Shown: piece by piece, positions 1 to 7,230 of the stretch | How positions within the stretch are numbered: the first letter of the stretch is position 1 | Layout of the letters: each line of letters begins with the position of its first letter | Assembly: GCF_000348785.1 (NCBI RefSeq) | Contig: NC_020520.1 | Coordinates: 2,108,001 to 2,172,000 of the forward strand | Length of the DNA: 64,000 nt | From: Ilumatobacter coccineus YM16-304 | GTDB taxonomy: Bacteria; Actinomycetota; Acidimicrobiia; Acidimicrobiales; Ilumatobacteraceae | Direction of reading: 5' to 3' | Notes under the pieces: generated by a model | What the model was told of the DNA's origin: nothing | Seen by the model: only the letters and a program-made list of their open reading frames with translations | Database searches by the model: none | Program-made: the position numbers and the translations under genes

Positions 1-1
1 C

Positions 2-1627
2 GAGGCGGCGTTCCTTGCCGGTCTCGTCCGGTCGCCGTCGGGCTTCGACCCGATCAACGAACCCGAGCGCAGCCGTGCTCGCTGGTTGCAGGTGCTCGAT
101 CGGCTCGTCGACGAGGGCGTCGAGACCGAGGTTCCGGGTCAGTTCATCACCGAGGAGTTCGGCGCCGAGCTCGAAGAGAGCTTCGACATCCCGTCGCGCG
201 TCAAGTCGATCCCGACCCGCTCCAACGAGCGCACCTACTTCACCGAAGCGCTGCGTGACTACCTGCTCAACAAGACCGACATCCTCGGTGAGACGTACGC
301 CGAGCGCTACAACCAGCTGTTCCGCGGCGGGTTGCGGATTCACACGACGCTCGACTCCTCGATGCAACAGGCGGCCGAGATCGCTCGCCGTGACAAGCTG
401 CCCGACACCGCCGGACAGTTCGACGCGGCGCTCGTGTCGCTCGACGTCGAGACCGGGGCGGTCCGGGCGATGGTCGGCGGTGCCGGCTTCAAGCCGAACG
501 AGCGCGAGGTCAACATGGCGCTCAGCCCTCGCCAGACCGGCTCGAGCATCAAGTTCTTCATCCTCGCCGCGGCCGTCCAGGCCGGCGCGCAAGCGGGCGA
601 CCTCATCGACGGTCGTCGTGGCTGCCGCCTCCCGACCAACAACCCCGACGAGCCGGTGTTCCAGATCAACGGTGGCGTCTCCGGGTTCATCGGCAACCTC
701 AACCAGATCACGGCGAGCTCCATCAACTGTGGGTTCGCTCGCCTGTCGCAGATCGTCGGCCTCAACCGCGTGGTCGACACCACGTACCGCATGGCCGAGT
801 CCGCCTACCTCTACGCCGGGCAGCCGGCCGACGAGCGGCTTCCGATCGAGCCGTTCGCGAGTTTCGCAACGGGCGCCAACGAGATGACGCCGCTCGACAT
901 GGCGTCGGGGATCCAGACCGTGGCCAACGAGGGCGTGCACAAGGAGCCCTTCTTCGTCGAGTACATCAACAGCGCCGACGGCGAGCGTCGCTACACGCAC
1001 TTCGATCCGGGTACGTCGGTGCTCGATCGTGACGCGGCGCTCGAAACGGTGCAGATCATGAAGGGCGTCATCCGCGGTGGCACCGGACGCGATGCGGCGC
1101 TCGAACTCGACCGGCCGGCGTTCGGCAAGACGGGTACCCAGCAAGACAACACCAATGCGTGGTTCGTGGGCGGTTCCAAGCAGCTCGCCACGGCGGTGTG
1201 GGTCGGCGACCCCGACGCCTACACGCCGATGGTCGGCATTCCCGAGTTCCAGCAGGTCGGCGTTCCGAAGGTGCAGGGCGGCACGTTCCCGGCCGACATC
1301 TGGAAGGCGTTCATGGACCCGGCGCACGCCGCGCTGCCCGTCGAGGACTGGGACGACCCGGCACCGCCCGAGCGGGCGAACGCGCGACTGGTGCTTCCGG
1401 GCACCGAGTGCTCGGTCACCGTCGTCGGATTCGAGCCCGTCGAGGTGGAGGTCGACCCCGATGCCGAGCCGACCACCACGGTCGAAGGCGCCGAACCGGT
1501 CGAGCCCGAGCTGGTGCCGATCACGGTCAAGGACGATCTGGGCACCACCATCCCGCCCGACATCCTCGACCCGAACCACCCGCTCCCGTCGGTGCCGGCC
1601 TCGCAGCAGGTCGATCCCTGCTTCTGA
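2..1627 (+). CDS. Class A penicillin-binding protein (transglycosylase/transpeptidase), 5' partial
   Basis: The reading frame is open from base 2 and its start lies outside the window. The first visible residues (EAAFLAGLVRSPSGFDP) match the end of a GT51 peptidoglycan glycosyltransferase domain. The transpeptidase domain follows, with the acylation motif SSIK (Ser codon near 542), SIN (about 719-727) and KTG (1127-1135). The enzyme would polymerise lipid II and cross-link peptides on the outer face of the membrane. After the catalytic domain comes an acidic, Pro/Thr-rich tail of about 80 residues ending in a Cys-Phe pair. No PASTA repeat is visible. It is followed after 49 bp by a zinc-ribbon protein with no obvious functional link. 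Confidence 0.93.
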   Translation, partial: EAAFLAGLVRSPSGFDPINEPERSRARWLQVLDRLVDEGVETEVPGQFITEEFGAELEESFDIPSRVKSIPTRSNERTYFTEALRDYLLNKTDILGETYAERYNQLFRGGLRIHTTLDSSMQQAAEIARRDKLPDTAGQFDAALVSLDVETGAVRAMVGGAGFKPNEREVNMALSPRQTGSSIKFFILAAAVQAGAQAGDLIDGRRGCRLPTNNPDEPVFQINGGVSGFIGNLNQITASSINCGFARLSQIVGLNRVVDTTYRMAESAYLYAGQPADERLPIEPFASFATGANEMTPLDMASGIQTVANEGVHKEPFFVEYINSADGERRYTHFDPGTSVLDRDAALETVQIMKGVIRGGTGRDAALELDRPAFGKTGTQQDNTNAWFVGGSKQLATAVWVGDPDAYTPMVGIPEFQQVGVPKVQGGTFPADIWKAFMDPAHAALPVEDWDDPAPPERANARLVLPGTECSVTVVGFEPVEVEVDPDAEPTTTVEGAEPVEPELVPITVKDDLGTTIPPDILDPNHPLPSVPASQQVDPCF

Positions 1628-1676
1628 TGCAACCGGCCGTCGCAGGTCGTCCGTCGACCTGGCATGATGGCGAGCG

Positions 1677-2435
1677 ATGACGACCGATCCCGAGGCCACC
1701 GAATCGTCCGAGCCAGCAGCCGAGGTCAGCCCGGCGGAGCGCATCGCTGCGTTGCAGGCGGCCGACACCGAGATCGACCAGCTGGTCCACCGTCGTGAAC
1801 GACTGCCCGAACGCGAGTCGCTCGCGACCGCGTCGGCGGCGATGAAGGCGTGGGAAGCGAAGCGTGCATCGATGCGCAACCGCCTCGACGAACTCACCGG
1901 CGTGATCGAGAAGGCCGAGAGCGAAGCCGCCGAACTCCGACAGCACAAAGAACGCCTCGAAGCCCAGATGAAGACGGTCATCGCCCCACGCGAAGCCGAG
2001 GCGCTGATGCACGAGATGTCGACGCTCGACGAGCAGCGCGATGCGGTCGAGACCGTCGAGCTCGAAGCGCTCGAGGAGCAAGCGGCGCTCGATGACGATC
2101 TCACGGTTCACCTCGGGTTGGAGGCAGCGCATCGTGACACGATGAGCCGCGCCGACGAGGTGCTCGCCGGTGTGGTGGCCGAGATCGACGCCGAGATCGC
2201 CGCCATCACGGTGCGCCGTGACGCCGCCCGCGCCGAGCTGAGCGACGGGCTGTTGGCGCGCTACGACCGGGTTCGCACCGCGTCAGGCGTCGCGGTGGCG
2301 ACGCTCAGCGGGCACCGGTGCGAGGGATGCCACCTCGACCTGTCGGCCGCCGAGATCGACGATGTCAAGGACGAAGCGGCTGCGAACGGCGGCATTGCCG
2401 ACTGCCCGCAGTGCGGCCGCATGCTCGTCGTCTGA
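1677..2435 (+). CDS. Coiled-coil protein with C-terminal C4-type zinc ribbon
   Basis: A 252-residue cytosolic protein. Residues about 20-190 are rich in Glu, Ala, Arg and Leu and form a long antiparallel coiled coil. The C-terminal 40 residues carry CEGC and CPQC pairs about 30 residues apart, a zinc-ribbon knuckle pair. This is the architecture of the CT398/FlgZ-like zinc-ribbon family common in actinobacteria, often annotated as a putative nucleic-acid-binding protein. The exact role is unknown. The start ATG is preceded by CATGAT at 1663-1668, eight bases upstream, and by no ribosome-binding site, so a leaderless transcript is plausible. The next gene follows after 12 bp. Confidence 0.85.
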   Translation: MTTDPEATESSEPAAEVSPAERIAALQAADTEIDQLVHRRERLPERESLATASAAMKAWEAKRASMRNRLDELTGVIEKAESEAAELRQHKERLEAQMKTVIAPREAEALMHEMSTLDEQRDAVETVELEALEEQAALDDDLTVHLGLEAAHRDTMSRADEVLAGVVAEIDAEIAAITVRRDAARAELSDGLLARYDRVRTASGVAVATLSGHRCEGCHLDLSAAEIDDVKDEAAANGGIADCPQCGRMLVV

Positions 2436-2447
2436 GCGAGGCCTGCC

Positions 2448-2936
2448 GTGTTCTTCTGGTTCATCGCCACGGCCGTGTTCGCGGTCGGTTTCGTCTTCCG
2501 GGACCCGAGGTTTGACAATCGACTGTTGATCGTCGGCTCGGTGCTGCCGTTGCTCGATGGCATCTTCGGCGGCGCTCGGGCGCTGCACTCGATCACGGTG
2601 AGCATCGCGCTCCTCGTCGTGCTGATGCTGGCCACATCGGGCCGCAAACCGATCCGCAAGATGCTGCTCGGCATCCCGATCGGCATGTTCATGCACCTCG
2701 TGTTCGACGCCGCTTGGAACGACACCGACACGTTCTGGTGGCCGTTCACCGGCTTCGAGTTCGCCGACGCCGAGTTCCCGATCGCGGCCCGCGGTTGGTG
2801 GAGCGTGGTGCTCGAGGCGCTCGGAGTCGCCGGGTGCGTGTGGCTGCTTCGTCACAACCAGCTCGGCGACGCCGCTCGCCGGCGCCACTTCTTCTCGACC
2901 GGGCAGCTCTCGGCGGTGCCCGAACGCTTCGGTTGA
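2448..2936 (+). CDS. DUF457/YdjM-like integral membrane protein, putative metal-dependent hydrolase
   Basis: A 162-residue protein starting at GTG with about four hydrophobic segments. The motifs LHS (near residue 47), MHLVFDAAW (H-x3-D, near residue 84) and FWWPF follow the pattern of the DUF457 family of inner-membrane putative hydrolases. In that family the His and Asp residues are conserved and proposed to bind metal. The substrate is unknown. It lies 12 bp after the zinc-ribbon gene and is probably co-transcribed. Family assignment rests on motif spacing only. Confidence 0.6.
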   Translation: MFFWFIATAVFAVGFVFRDPRFDNRLLIVGSVLPLLDGIFGGARALHSITVSIALLVVLMLATSGRKPIRKMLLGIPIGMFMHLVFDAAWNDTDTFWWPFTGFEFADAEFPIAARGWWSVVLEALGVAGCVWLLRHNQLGDAARRRHFFSTGQLSAVPERFG

Positions 2937-2984
2937 TCGGTCGTCGTTGTCGGCGCCGGCTCCTGGATATGGCACACTCGACAT

Positions 2985-3554
2985 GTGTTGATCCTGCTGC
3001 GTCATGGGCGAACCGAAGCCAACAAGGCGGGGCTGCTCCAGGGTCGCCTCGACCAAGACCTCGACGACCTCGGCCGTCTCCAGGCCGAGCGCTCGGCAGC
3101 GAAGATCCTCGGTGATGCCGACGTCGACGCGGTGATCGCCAGCCCCCTCAAACGGGCACAGCAGACCGCTGCGGCGTTCGGCAAGCCGGTCGAGACCGAC
3201 GAGCGGTGGATCGAACTCTCGTACGGCGTGTACGAAGGTGTGCCGCATGCCGACGTCCCGTCGGAGGTGTGGAACACCTGGCTGAACGACTTCGACTTCG
3301 TGCCCGATGGGGGAGAGTCGCTGTCGACGCTCGACGCTCGGGTGCGCGGCGCCTGCGACGACCTGATCGAGCGGGCCGTCGATCAGAACATCGTGGTGGT
3401 GAGCCACGTGTCGCCGATGAAGTCGGCCGTCGGTTGGGCGCTCGGCACCGACATCGGCATCTCGTGGAACTGCCATCTCGACCACGCCAGCATCTGCACC
3501 ATCGGGTTCCGCGGTCGACGCCCGATCCTGCAGACCTTCAACCACACCGCCTGA
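2985..3554 (+). CDS. Histidine phosphatase family protein (phosphoglycerate mutase-like)
   Basis: A 189-residue enzyme beginning MLILLRHGRTEAN, with the RHG catalytic histidine at residues 6-8 and the second catalytic His in VVSHVSP near residue 138. The region after RHG (LLQGRLDQDLDDLGRLQA) is typical of the cofactor-independent phosphatase branch. Such proteins hydrolyse phosphate esters, but the substrate cannot be read from sequence. The GTG start at 2985 has CACACT (2973-2978) six bases upstream and no Shine-Dalgarno sequence, which suggests leaderless expression. A short GC hairpin follows the stop. Confidence 0.85.
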   Translation: MLILLRHGRTEANKAGLLQGRLDQDLDDLGRLQAERSAAKILGDADVDAVIASPLKRAQQTAAAFGKPVETDERWIELSYGVYEGVPHADVPSEVWNTWLNDFDFVPDGGESLSTLDARVRGACDDLIERAVDQNIVVVSHVSPMKSAVGWALGTDIGISWNCHLDHASICTIGFRGRRPILQTFNHTA

Positions 3555-3560
3555 CGCTGT

Positions 3561-3578
3561 CCGGGGCTGCCAGCCCGG
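3561..3578 (+). terminator. Weak GC hairpin after the histidine phosphatase gene
   Basis: CCGGGGCT and AGCCCGG can pair around a three-base loop with one bulged G, seven bases after the stop codon. There is no U-run. The facing gene ends at 3801, so this could help separate two convergent units. The rest of 3579-3800 contains no gene or RNA that I recognise. Confidence 0.3.
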
Positions 3579-3800
3579 CGCTGCAGGGCTCGTTCCCTTC
3601 GAAAACCGCGTCGTACGTCAGAACACCGTTCCGTACCCAGGGTGAGCCAGTTCGGTGCCCTGGCGATTCGGAGTCGAGTCGAGGGTGACGAGGCCACGTC
3701 GCTGGCACGCGAACACAGCGAGATGCGCGCATCTCTCGATGCTTGATCACATCTCATCTGCACCTCACAACCTGCGCCTGCTTGCCCGACCCGTGGTGGA

Positions 3801-5024
3801 TCAGGCGGCGGTTTGTCGGCCTGGCGGGCCGGTTGTCTGGATCCGGCCGTCGGGGAGGGTGAGTGTGAGTTCGCGGTTCGGTCCGAGTTCGACGATCCAG
3901 TCGTTGTTGTGGATCTTGGTGTGGTGGACGGCGCAGACGGGAAGCAGGTTGTCGAGGTCGGTGCGGCCGCCGTTGCGCCACCACACGATGTGGTGGAGTT
4001 TGCAGCGGTCGTAGCTCGTGGCGCAGCCGGGTATCGCACAACCCGAGTACAGCGCTCGCAGCGCCCGTCGTTGCGCTCGGTTGGCGAGACGGGTGGATCT
4101 GCCGAGGTCGAGGCGACCGGGTGCGTGGATGACCACGCCGTTGCGGACGACGATGCCGGTGACGTCGGCCGCTCCGGCGAGTTCGGCGAGCACCCGCGGC
4201 GGGAGTTCGACCGGAATCGCGAATTCCACGGCTGGCCCGTTACCTGCTGGTGGGGCGTCGGCGTCGATGACGGCCACGTACCCGGGGCGACCGCTCCCGG
4301 CGGGGCTGCCCTTGCCGTCGAGGAGGTGTGCGAGTGTGTGGGCGGCGAGGAACTTGTTCTTCTCGACCGGGTCGGTCGGGCAGTGCTCTGGCACCCGCTC
4401 AGCGAACAAGGATTGGGTGGCGGTGTCGAGTTTGGCGGCGAGCGACACTCCGGTGACGGGGTCGAATCGGCCGCGGATGTTCCACATGCCGTCGAGGTCG
4501 ACCCACGTCGACAGTCGAGTGTTCTTCTTCTGGCGGGCGAGGCGATCGTCGCCGTCGTCGGATTGGAGTTTCTTGATCTCGAGATCGAGGCGCTTGCCGA
4601 ACTGTTCGATCGTGCCGTGCTCGGCAACCCCCGCGAGCTGATCAGCACGGTCCAGGAACTCGGCGCGCTGCTCGTCGTCGTCGAGCCGCTTCGACCCACG
4701 CGTGACCGCATCGACATGACCGGCGGTGATCGCACCCTCGGCGAGCGAGTCGGCAAGCGTGGGTGTGGCGGCCAAGGTGTCGGATCGCTCTTTGGTCTTG
4801 GTGGCAGCACCGACCGAACATCGATTGGTGTCGGCAATAGTCGCCTCGGGAAACGAATCGACCCGTGACAGTTGGGCGACCAGACGCGCCTCGTGCGCAT
4901 CAGCCCATGCCCGAATCGAACGCACATCGACCAACGCCGCAGCCACCTGCACGCGCTCGGCATTTGCATGAGCGAGCACCGCGGCCACGTTTGCCACCCG
5001 CTTGCCGATCACCACCGAACTCAT
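3801..5024 (-). CDS. DUF222 domain protein with C-terminal HNH endonuclease domain (13E12-like)
   Basis: A 407-residue protein. The N-terminal two thirds match DUF222, the helical domain found almost only in actinobacteria, often in many copies per genome. Near residues 330-380 there is an HNH nuclease motif: C-x4-C in the CAIPGC segment, HHIVWWRNGG, then TDLDNLLPVC and HHTKIH. It therefore probably binds metal and cuts nucleic acid, but the biological role of this family is not established. The ATG is preceded on its strand by TACGTT (complement of 5031-5036) six bases upstream. It is monocistronic and lies downstream of rnpB on the same strand. There are no repeat ends, so it is not obviously mobile. 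Confidence 0.88.
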   Translation of the reverse strand: MSSVVIGKRVANVAAVLAHANAERVQVAAALVDVRSIRAWADAHEARLVAQLSRVDSFPEATIADTNRCSVGAATKTKERSDTLAATPTLADSLAEGAITAGHVDAVTRGSKRLDDDEQRAEFLDRADQLAGVAEHGTIEQFGKRLDLEIKKLQSDDGDDRLARQKKNTRLSTWVDLDGMWNIRGRFDPVTGVSLAAKLDTATQSLFAERVPEHCPTDPVEKNKFLAAHTLAHLLDGKGSPAGSGRPGYVAVIDADAPPAGNGPAVEFAIPVELPPRVLAELAGAADVTGIVVRNGVVIHAPGRLDLGRSTRLANRAQRRALRALYSGCAIPGCATSYDRCKLHHIVWWRNGGRTDLDNLLPVCAVHHTKIHNNDWIVELGPNRELTLTLPDGRIQTTGPPGRQTAA

Positions 5025-5110
5025 GTTCTCAACGTACGCGATGGGTGTATCAGAGTTGAGAAACGGGCATCTACCTGCGGTGATGACGAACTCGCCGGAA
5101 GAACAGGTGA

Positions 5111-5137
5111 CCCCGGCGCTGCTACAACAGCCCGGGG
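5111..5137. terminator. Strong hairpin between the HNH gene and rnpB
   Basis: CCCCGG, one unpaired C, and GCTG pair with CAGC and CCGGGG around a six-base loop. It lies about 65 bases beyond the rnpB-proximal hairpin in the direction of rnpB transcription, and upstream of the HNH gene promoter. It could be a second stop for rnpB transcripts. There is no U-tract. Confidence 0.4.
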
Positions 5138-5201
5138 TCTGGCCGGAAGCCCGTGGAGGCCGCCGACACGCTCACCGTACCGGCTCGGCTGAGCGTTGCG
5201 A

Positions 5202-5232
5202 CCGGACGCTTTGTCAGAGACAAACCGTCCGG
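5202..5232 (-). terminator. TTTGTC-core hairpin at the 3' end of rnpB
   Basis: Outer arms CCGGACG (5202-5208) and CGTCCGG (5226-5232) and inner arms TTTGTC and GACAAA enclose an AGA loop, with one C-C mismatch between inner and outer stems. It starts five bases after the inferred 3' end of RNase P RNA, so it most likely terminates that transcript. A longer version of the same sequence occurs twice at 13753-13813. Confidence 0.6.
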
Positions 5233-5237
5233 TGAGT

Positions 5238-5617
5238 GCAATGGCGAGGTGGCCTGTAAGCGGGGTTCTGTAGGTGTCGGACCGAAGTCCGGCGCCCGGT
5301 GGCCATCCATCTGTGCGGTCTACCCGGAAGAAACGGACGGGCCGCCCATCTTCCTGCTCGACCTTGCTCCGAGTGGGGTTTACCGAGCCGACGCCGTCAC
5401 CGACGCCGCTGGTGCGCTCTTACCGCACCGTTTCAGCCTTGCCTGTGAACCGTTCACCTCGAAAGGCGAACGATTCCATCGGCGGTCTCTCTCTGTTGCA
5501 CGTCCGTCAGGTCGCCCCGACCTGGCTCGCGCCAGCACTCTGCCCGGTGGAGCCCCGACTTTCCTCGACACGTCGACGAACCGTCGTGCCGCGACCACCC
5601 GGTCACCTCACCATTGC
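5238..5617 (-). ncRNA. rnpB: RNase P RNA (type A), catalytic RNA for tRNA 5' maturation
   Basis: Read on the minus strand, the region contains the bacterial RNase P RNA landmarks in order: GAGGAAAGTC near the 5' end, then the block GTGCAACAGAGAGAGACCGC, then GGTGCGGTAAGAGCGCACC, then CGGTAAACCCCACTCGGAGC, and AGAACCCCGCTTACA near the 3' end. The ends were set by helix P1: GCAATGGTGAGGTGACC at the 5' end pairs with GGCCACCTCGCCATTGC at the 3' end. This gives about 380 nt, normal for an actinobacterial type A RNA. It processes tRNA precursors together with the RnpA protein, which is not in this window. Confidence 0.95.
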
Positions 5618-5653
5618 AGCCCGGAGCGTACCGGCAGCGCTGTGCAAGTCAGG
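5618..5653 (-). promoter_or_regulatory. Likely rnpB promoter
   Basis: On the minus strand TACGCT (complement of 5625-5630) lies seven bases before the inferred RNA 5' end at 5617. No good -35 is evident. The nine bases CAAGTCAGG occur at 5645-5653 and again 20 bp further upstream at 5665-5673. Confidence 0.5.
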
Positions 5654-5679
5654 CCGGGTCAGACCAAGTCAGGAGCGGA

Positions 5680-6507
5680 TCAGGCGGAGCAGGAGAGTTC
5701 GTTGTAGACGAAGCTGTTGTCGGCCGGCGTCTGGAACACATAGCTCGTGCGAACGCCGTTCGCGTCGGCAGGCCCGGCCTTGATCTCGACCTGCGAGGTC
5801 TGCGCGAACGTCGACGGCACCGCGAACTGACGGATCTGGCCGTTGACGTCGGGAGCGACGTCTTCGCCGACGAGCGCCGGCGAGATGTAGGCGTCGGGGC
5901 CGTCGGCGGCGATGGCGAGCACAGCGGCGTGGCGTGCTTCGAGCGCAGCGGCCTCGGCGTGCGCGACACGGGCCTCGACCGACTCGGCCGACGATGCCAA
6001 CTCCTGATGCGACGCAGCAGCGAAGCTCTCGAGTGCCGTGGCGATGGCCAGGACGTCGGCGGTCACGAGGGCCGGATCGTCGTGCGCTCCGAGCGCCTCG
6101 ACGAGCGGAGCGACGAGACGCTCCATGAACCAGTCGTTCGGGCAGTCCCAGGCTTCGCCGCCCGCGGCTTCGGTGAGCGAGACCATCTCGGCGGCCGTGG
6201 CCTGGTGGTCTTCGATCAAGCGCTCGACGGTGGGTCGAAGGGCGTCGGGCAGCGCACCGTCGAGACCGAGGACGGTCTCGAACACGGCGACCGCGGTGTA
6301 TTCGAGCGACGACGCGGTGCGGAGGAGCACGGCTTCGTCGACTGCGAGGTCGGGGAGCGGTTCGACGACCGGAGCGTTGCCGACTCGGCCCGCTTCGTCG
6401 CTGCCACCGACGTTCTCGCCGCACGCGGCGACGAGCGCGCCGAGCGACACGGCGAGTCCGCCGAACTTGAGTGCATCGCGGCGGGTCGTGGGGGTCGAGA
6501 TGTGCAT
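5680..6507 (-). CDS. Tat-exported ferritin-like lipoprotein
   Basis: A 275-residue protein. The N-terminus reads TRRDALKFGG, then a hydrophobic stretch and LVAAC. This is a twin-arginine signal ending in a lipobox, so the mature protein should be a membrane-anchored lipoprotein outside the cell. Residues about 55-220 are helical with Glu and His at four-helix-bundle spacing (LEYTAVAVFE, EDHQATAAEM, HQEL, EARHAAVLA), matching the ferritin-like domain family. A C-terminal segment of about 50 residues ends in ELSCSA. Iron or redox function is likely but unproven. The ATG shares one base with the stop of the preceding ferritin-like gene, so the pair is translationally coupled. Confidence 0.8.
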   Translation of the reverse strand: MHISTPTTRRDALKFGGLAVSLGALVAACGENVGGSDEAGRVGNAPVVEPLPDLAVDEAVLLRTASSLEYTAVAVFETVLGLDGALPDALRPTVERLIEDHQATAAEMVSLTEAAGGEAWDCPNDWFMERLVAPLVEALGAHDDPALVTADVLAIATALESFAAASHQELASSAESVEARVAHAEAAALEARHAAVLAIAADGPDAYISPALVGEDVAPDVNGQIRQFAVPSTFAQTSQVEIKAGPADANGVRTSYVFQTPADNSFVYNELSCSA

Positions 6508-7121
6508 CAGGCGTCGCCTCCGAGTGCGAGAGCGGGCTGGTCGTTGCCGAACAGCGTGTCGAGGTCGTCGACGCCGAGCACGGCGGCGAGCACCGTCGCA
6601 TGACGTGCTTCGGTGACCAGGATCGACGTGGTCAGGGTGATCGCATCGGCGCTCTCGTACTCGCCGAGCAGCGCGGTGTGCGTGGCCACGGCGGTCTGCT
6701 CGAGGCCGTGCGCCGCAGCAGCGAAGTCGCTCCCGGCGAAGTCGGCGGCCAGAGCGTCGAAGACCTCGGCGTTGCGCTTGTCGTCGCTGGCCGACAGACC
6801 GGTGGCACCGGCGATGGCCTGTGCGTACGCCTCGTGGTTCTCGGCCATGATGCTCACAGCGGAGGCGAGATCGCCCGACGGGTTGGCGGCGACCTGTGAC
6901 CGGTACAGGTCACGAGCGGTGAGCTCGAGGCCCAGTGCCTCGGCGAGCAGCGCCATGTCGGCATCGGTCGGCTGGTTGGCCTGGTCGGAAGCGGCCAGAG
7001 TGGTCTGAGCGGAGAGCATTGCAGCTGCGGCACCGGCGAGTCCGGCAACGCCTGCCATGCCGATCAGGTTGCGTCGCCCGATGGCCGCGTTGGCGGCAGG
7101 CTCAGCGATTTCGAGATCCAC
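6507..7121 (-). CDS. Exported ferritin-like protein, first gene of the pair
   Basis: About 204 residues from the GTG at 7121, which is preceded by AAAGGA with nine-base spacing. An in-frame ATG at 7145 would add eight residues but lacks a well-placed ribosome-binding site. The N-terminus has GRRNLIGMAGVAGLAGAAAA, a Tat-like signal without a lipobox cysteine, so the protein is probably released or periplasmic-like. The helical domain carries LELTARDLY, AENHEAYAQAI and TEARHATVL, with the carboxylate/His pattern of the ferritin-like family. It is the paralogue and operon partner of the downstream lipoprotein. A hairpin upstream of the start may control expression. Confidence 0.75.
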   Translation of the reverse strand: MDLEIAEPAANAAIGRRNLIGMAGVAGLAGAAAAMLSAQTTLAASDQANQPTDADMALLAEALGLELTARDLYRSQVAANPSGDLASAVSIMAENHEAYAQAIAGATGLSASDDKRNAEVFDALAADFAGSDFAAAAHGLEQTAVATHTALLGEYESADAITLTTSILVTEARHATVLAAVLGVDDLDTLFGNDQPALALGGDA

Positions 7122-7151
7122 GTGGGAGGGTCCTTTCGAGGTCATGCGACT

Positions 7152-7178
7152 GACAGCCTTCCCCCTGGGGAGGCTGTC
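7152..7178 (-). promoter_or_regulatory. Leader hairpin upstream of the ferritin-like operon
   Basis: GACAGCCT (7152-7159) pairs with AGGCTGTC (7171-7178), with further C/G pairing inside. On the transcribed strand a purine-rich stretch resembling a ribosome-binding site lies within the stem. A possible -10, TAGAAT, lies just upstream on the minus strand, which would place the hairpin at the 5' end of the mRNA. It could instead terminate the FGGY kinase transcript ending at 7231. Confidence 0.45.
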
Positions 7179-7230
7179 GACCAATTCTAGGGTGAACGAT
7201 GGTCGGATCAGGGGATTCATCCAAGGGGAA

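Noticed and set aside
3813-4868. Long plus-strand open frame opposite the HNH gene
   Set aside because: It is a shadow of the minus-strand coding frame caused by high GC; it has no recognisable motif or start signal.
3801-5024. DUF222/HNH gene as a mobile element or intron-encoded nuclease
   Set aside because: There are no terminal repeats, target duplications or composition change; such genes are common chromosomal paralogues in actinobacteria.
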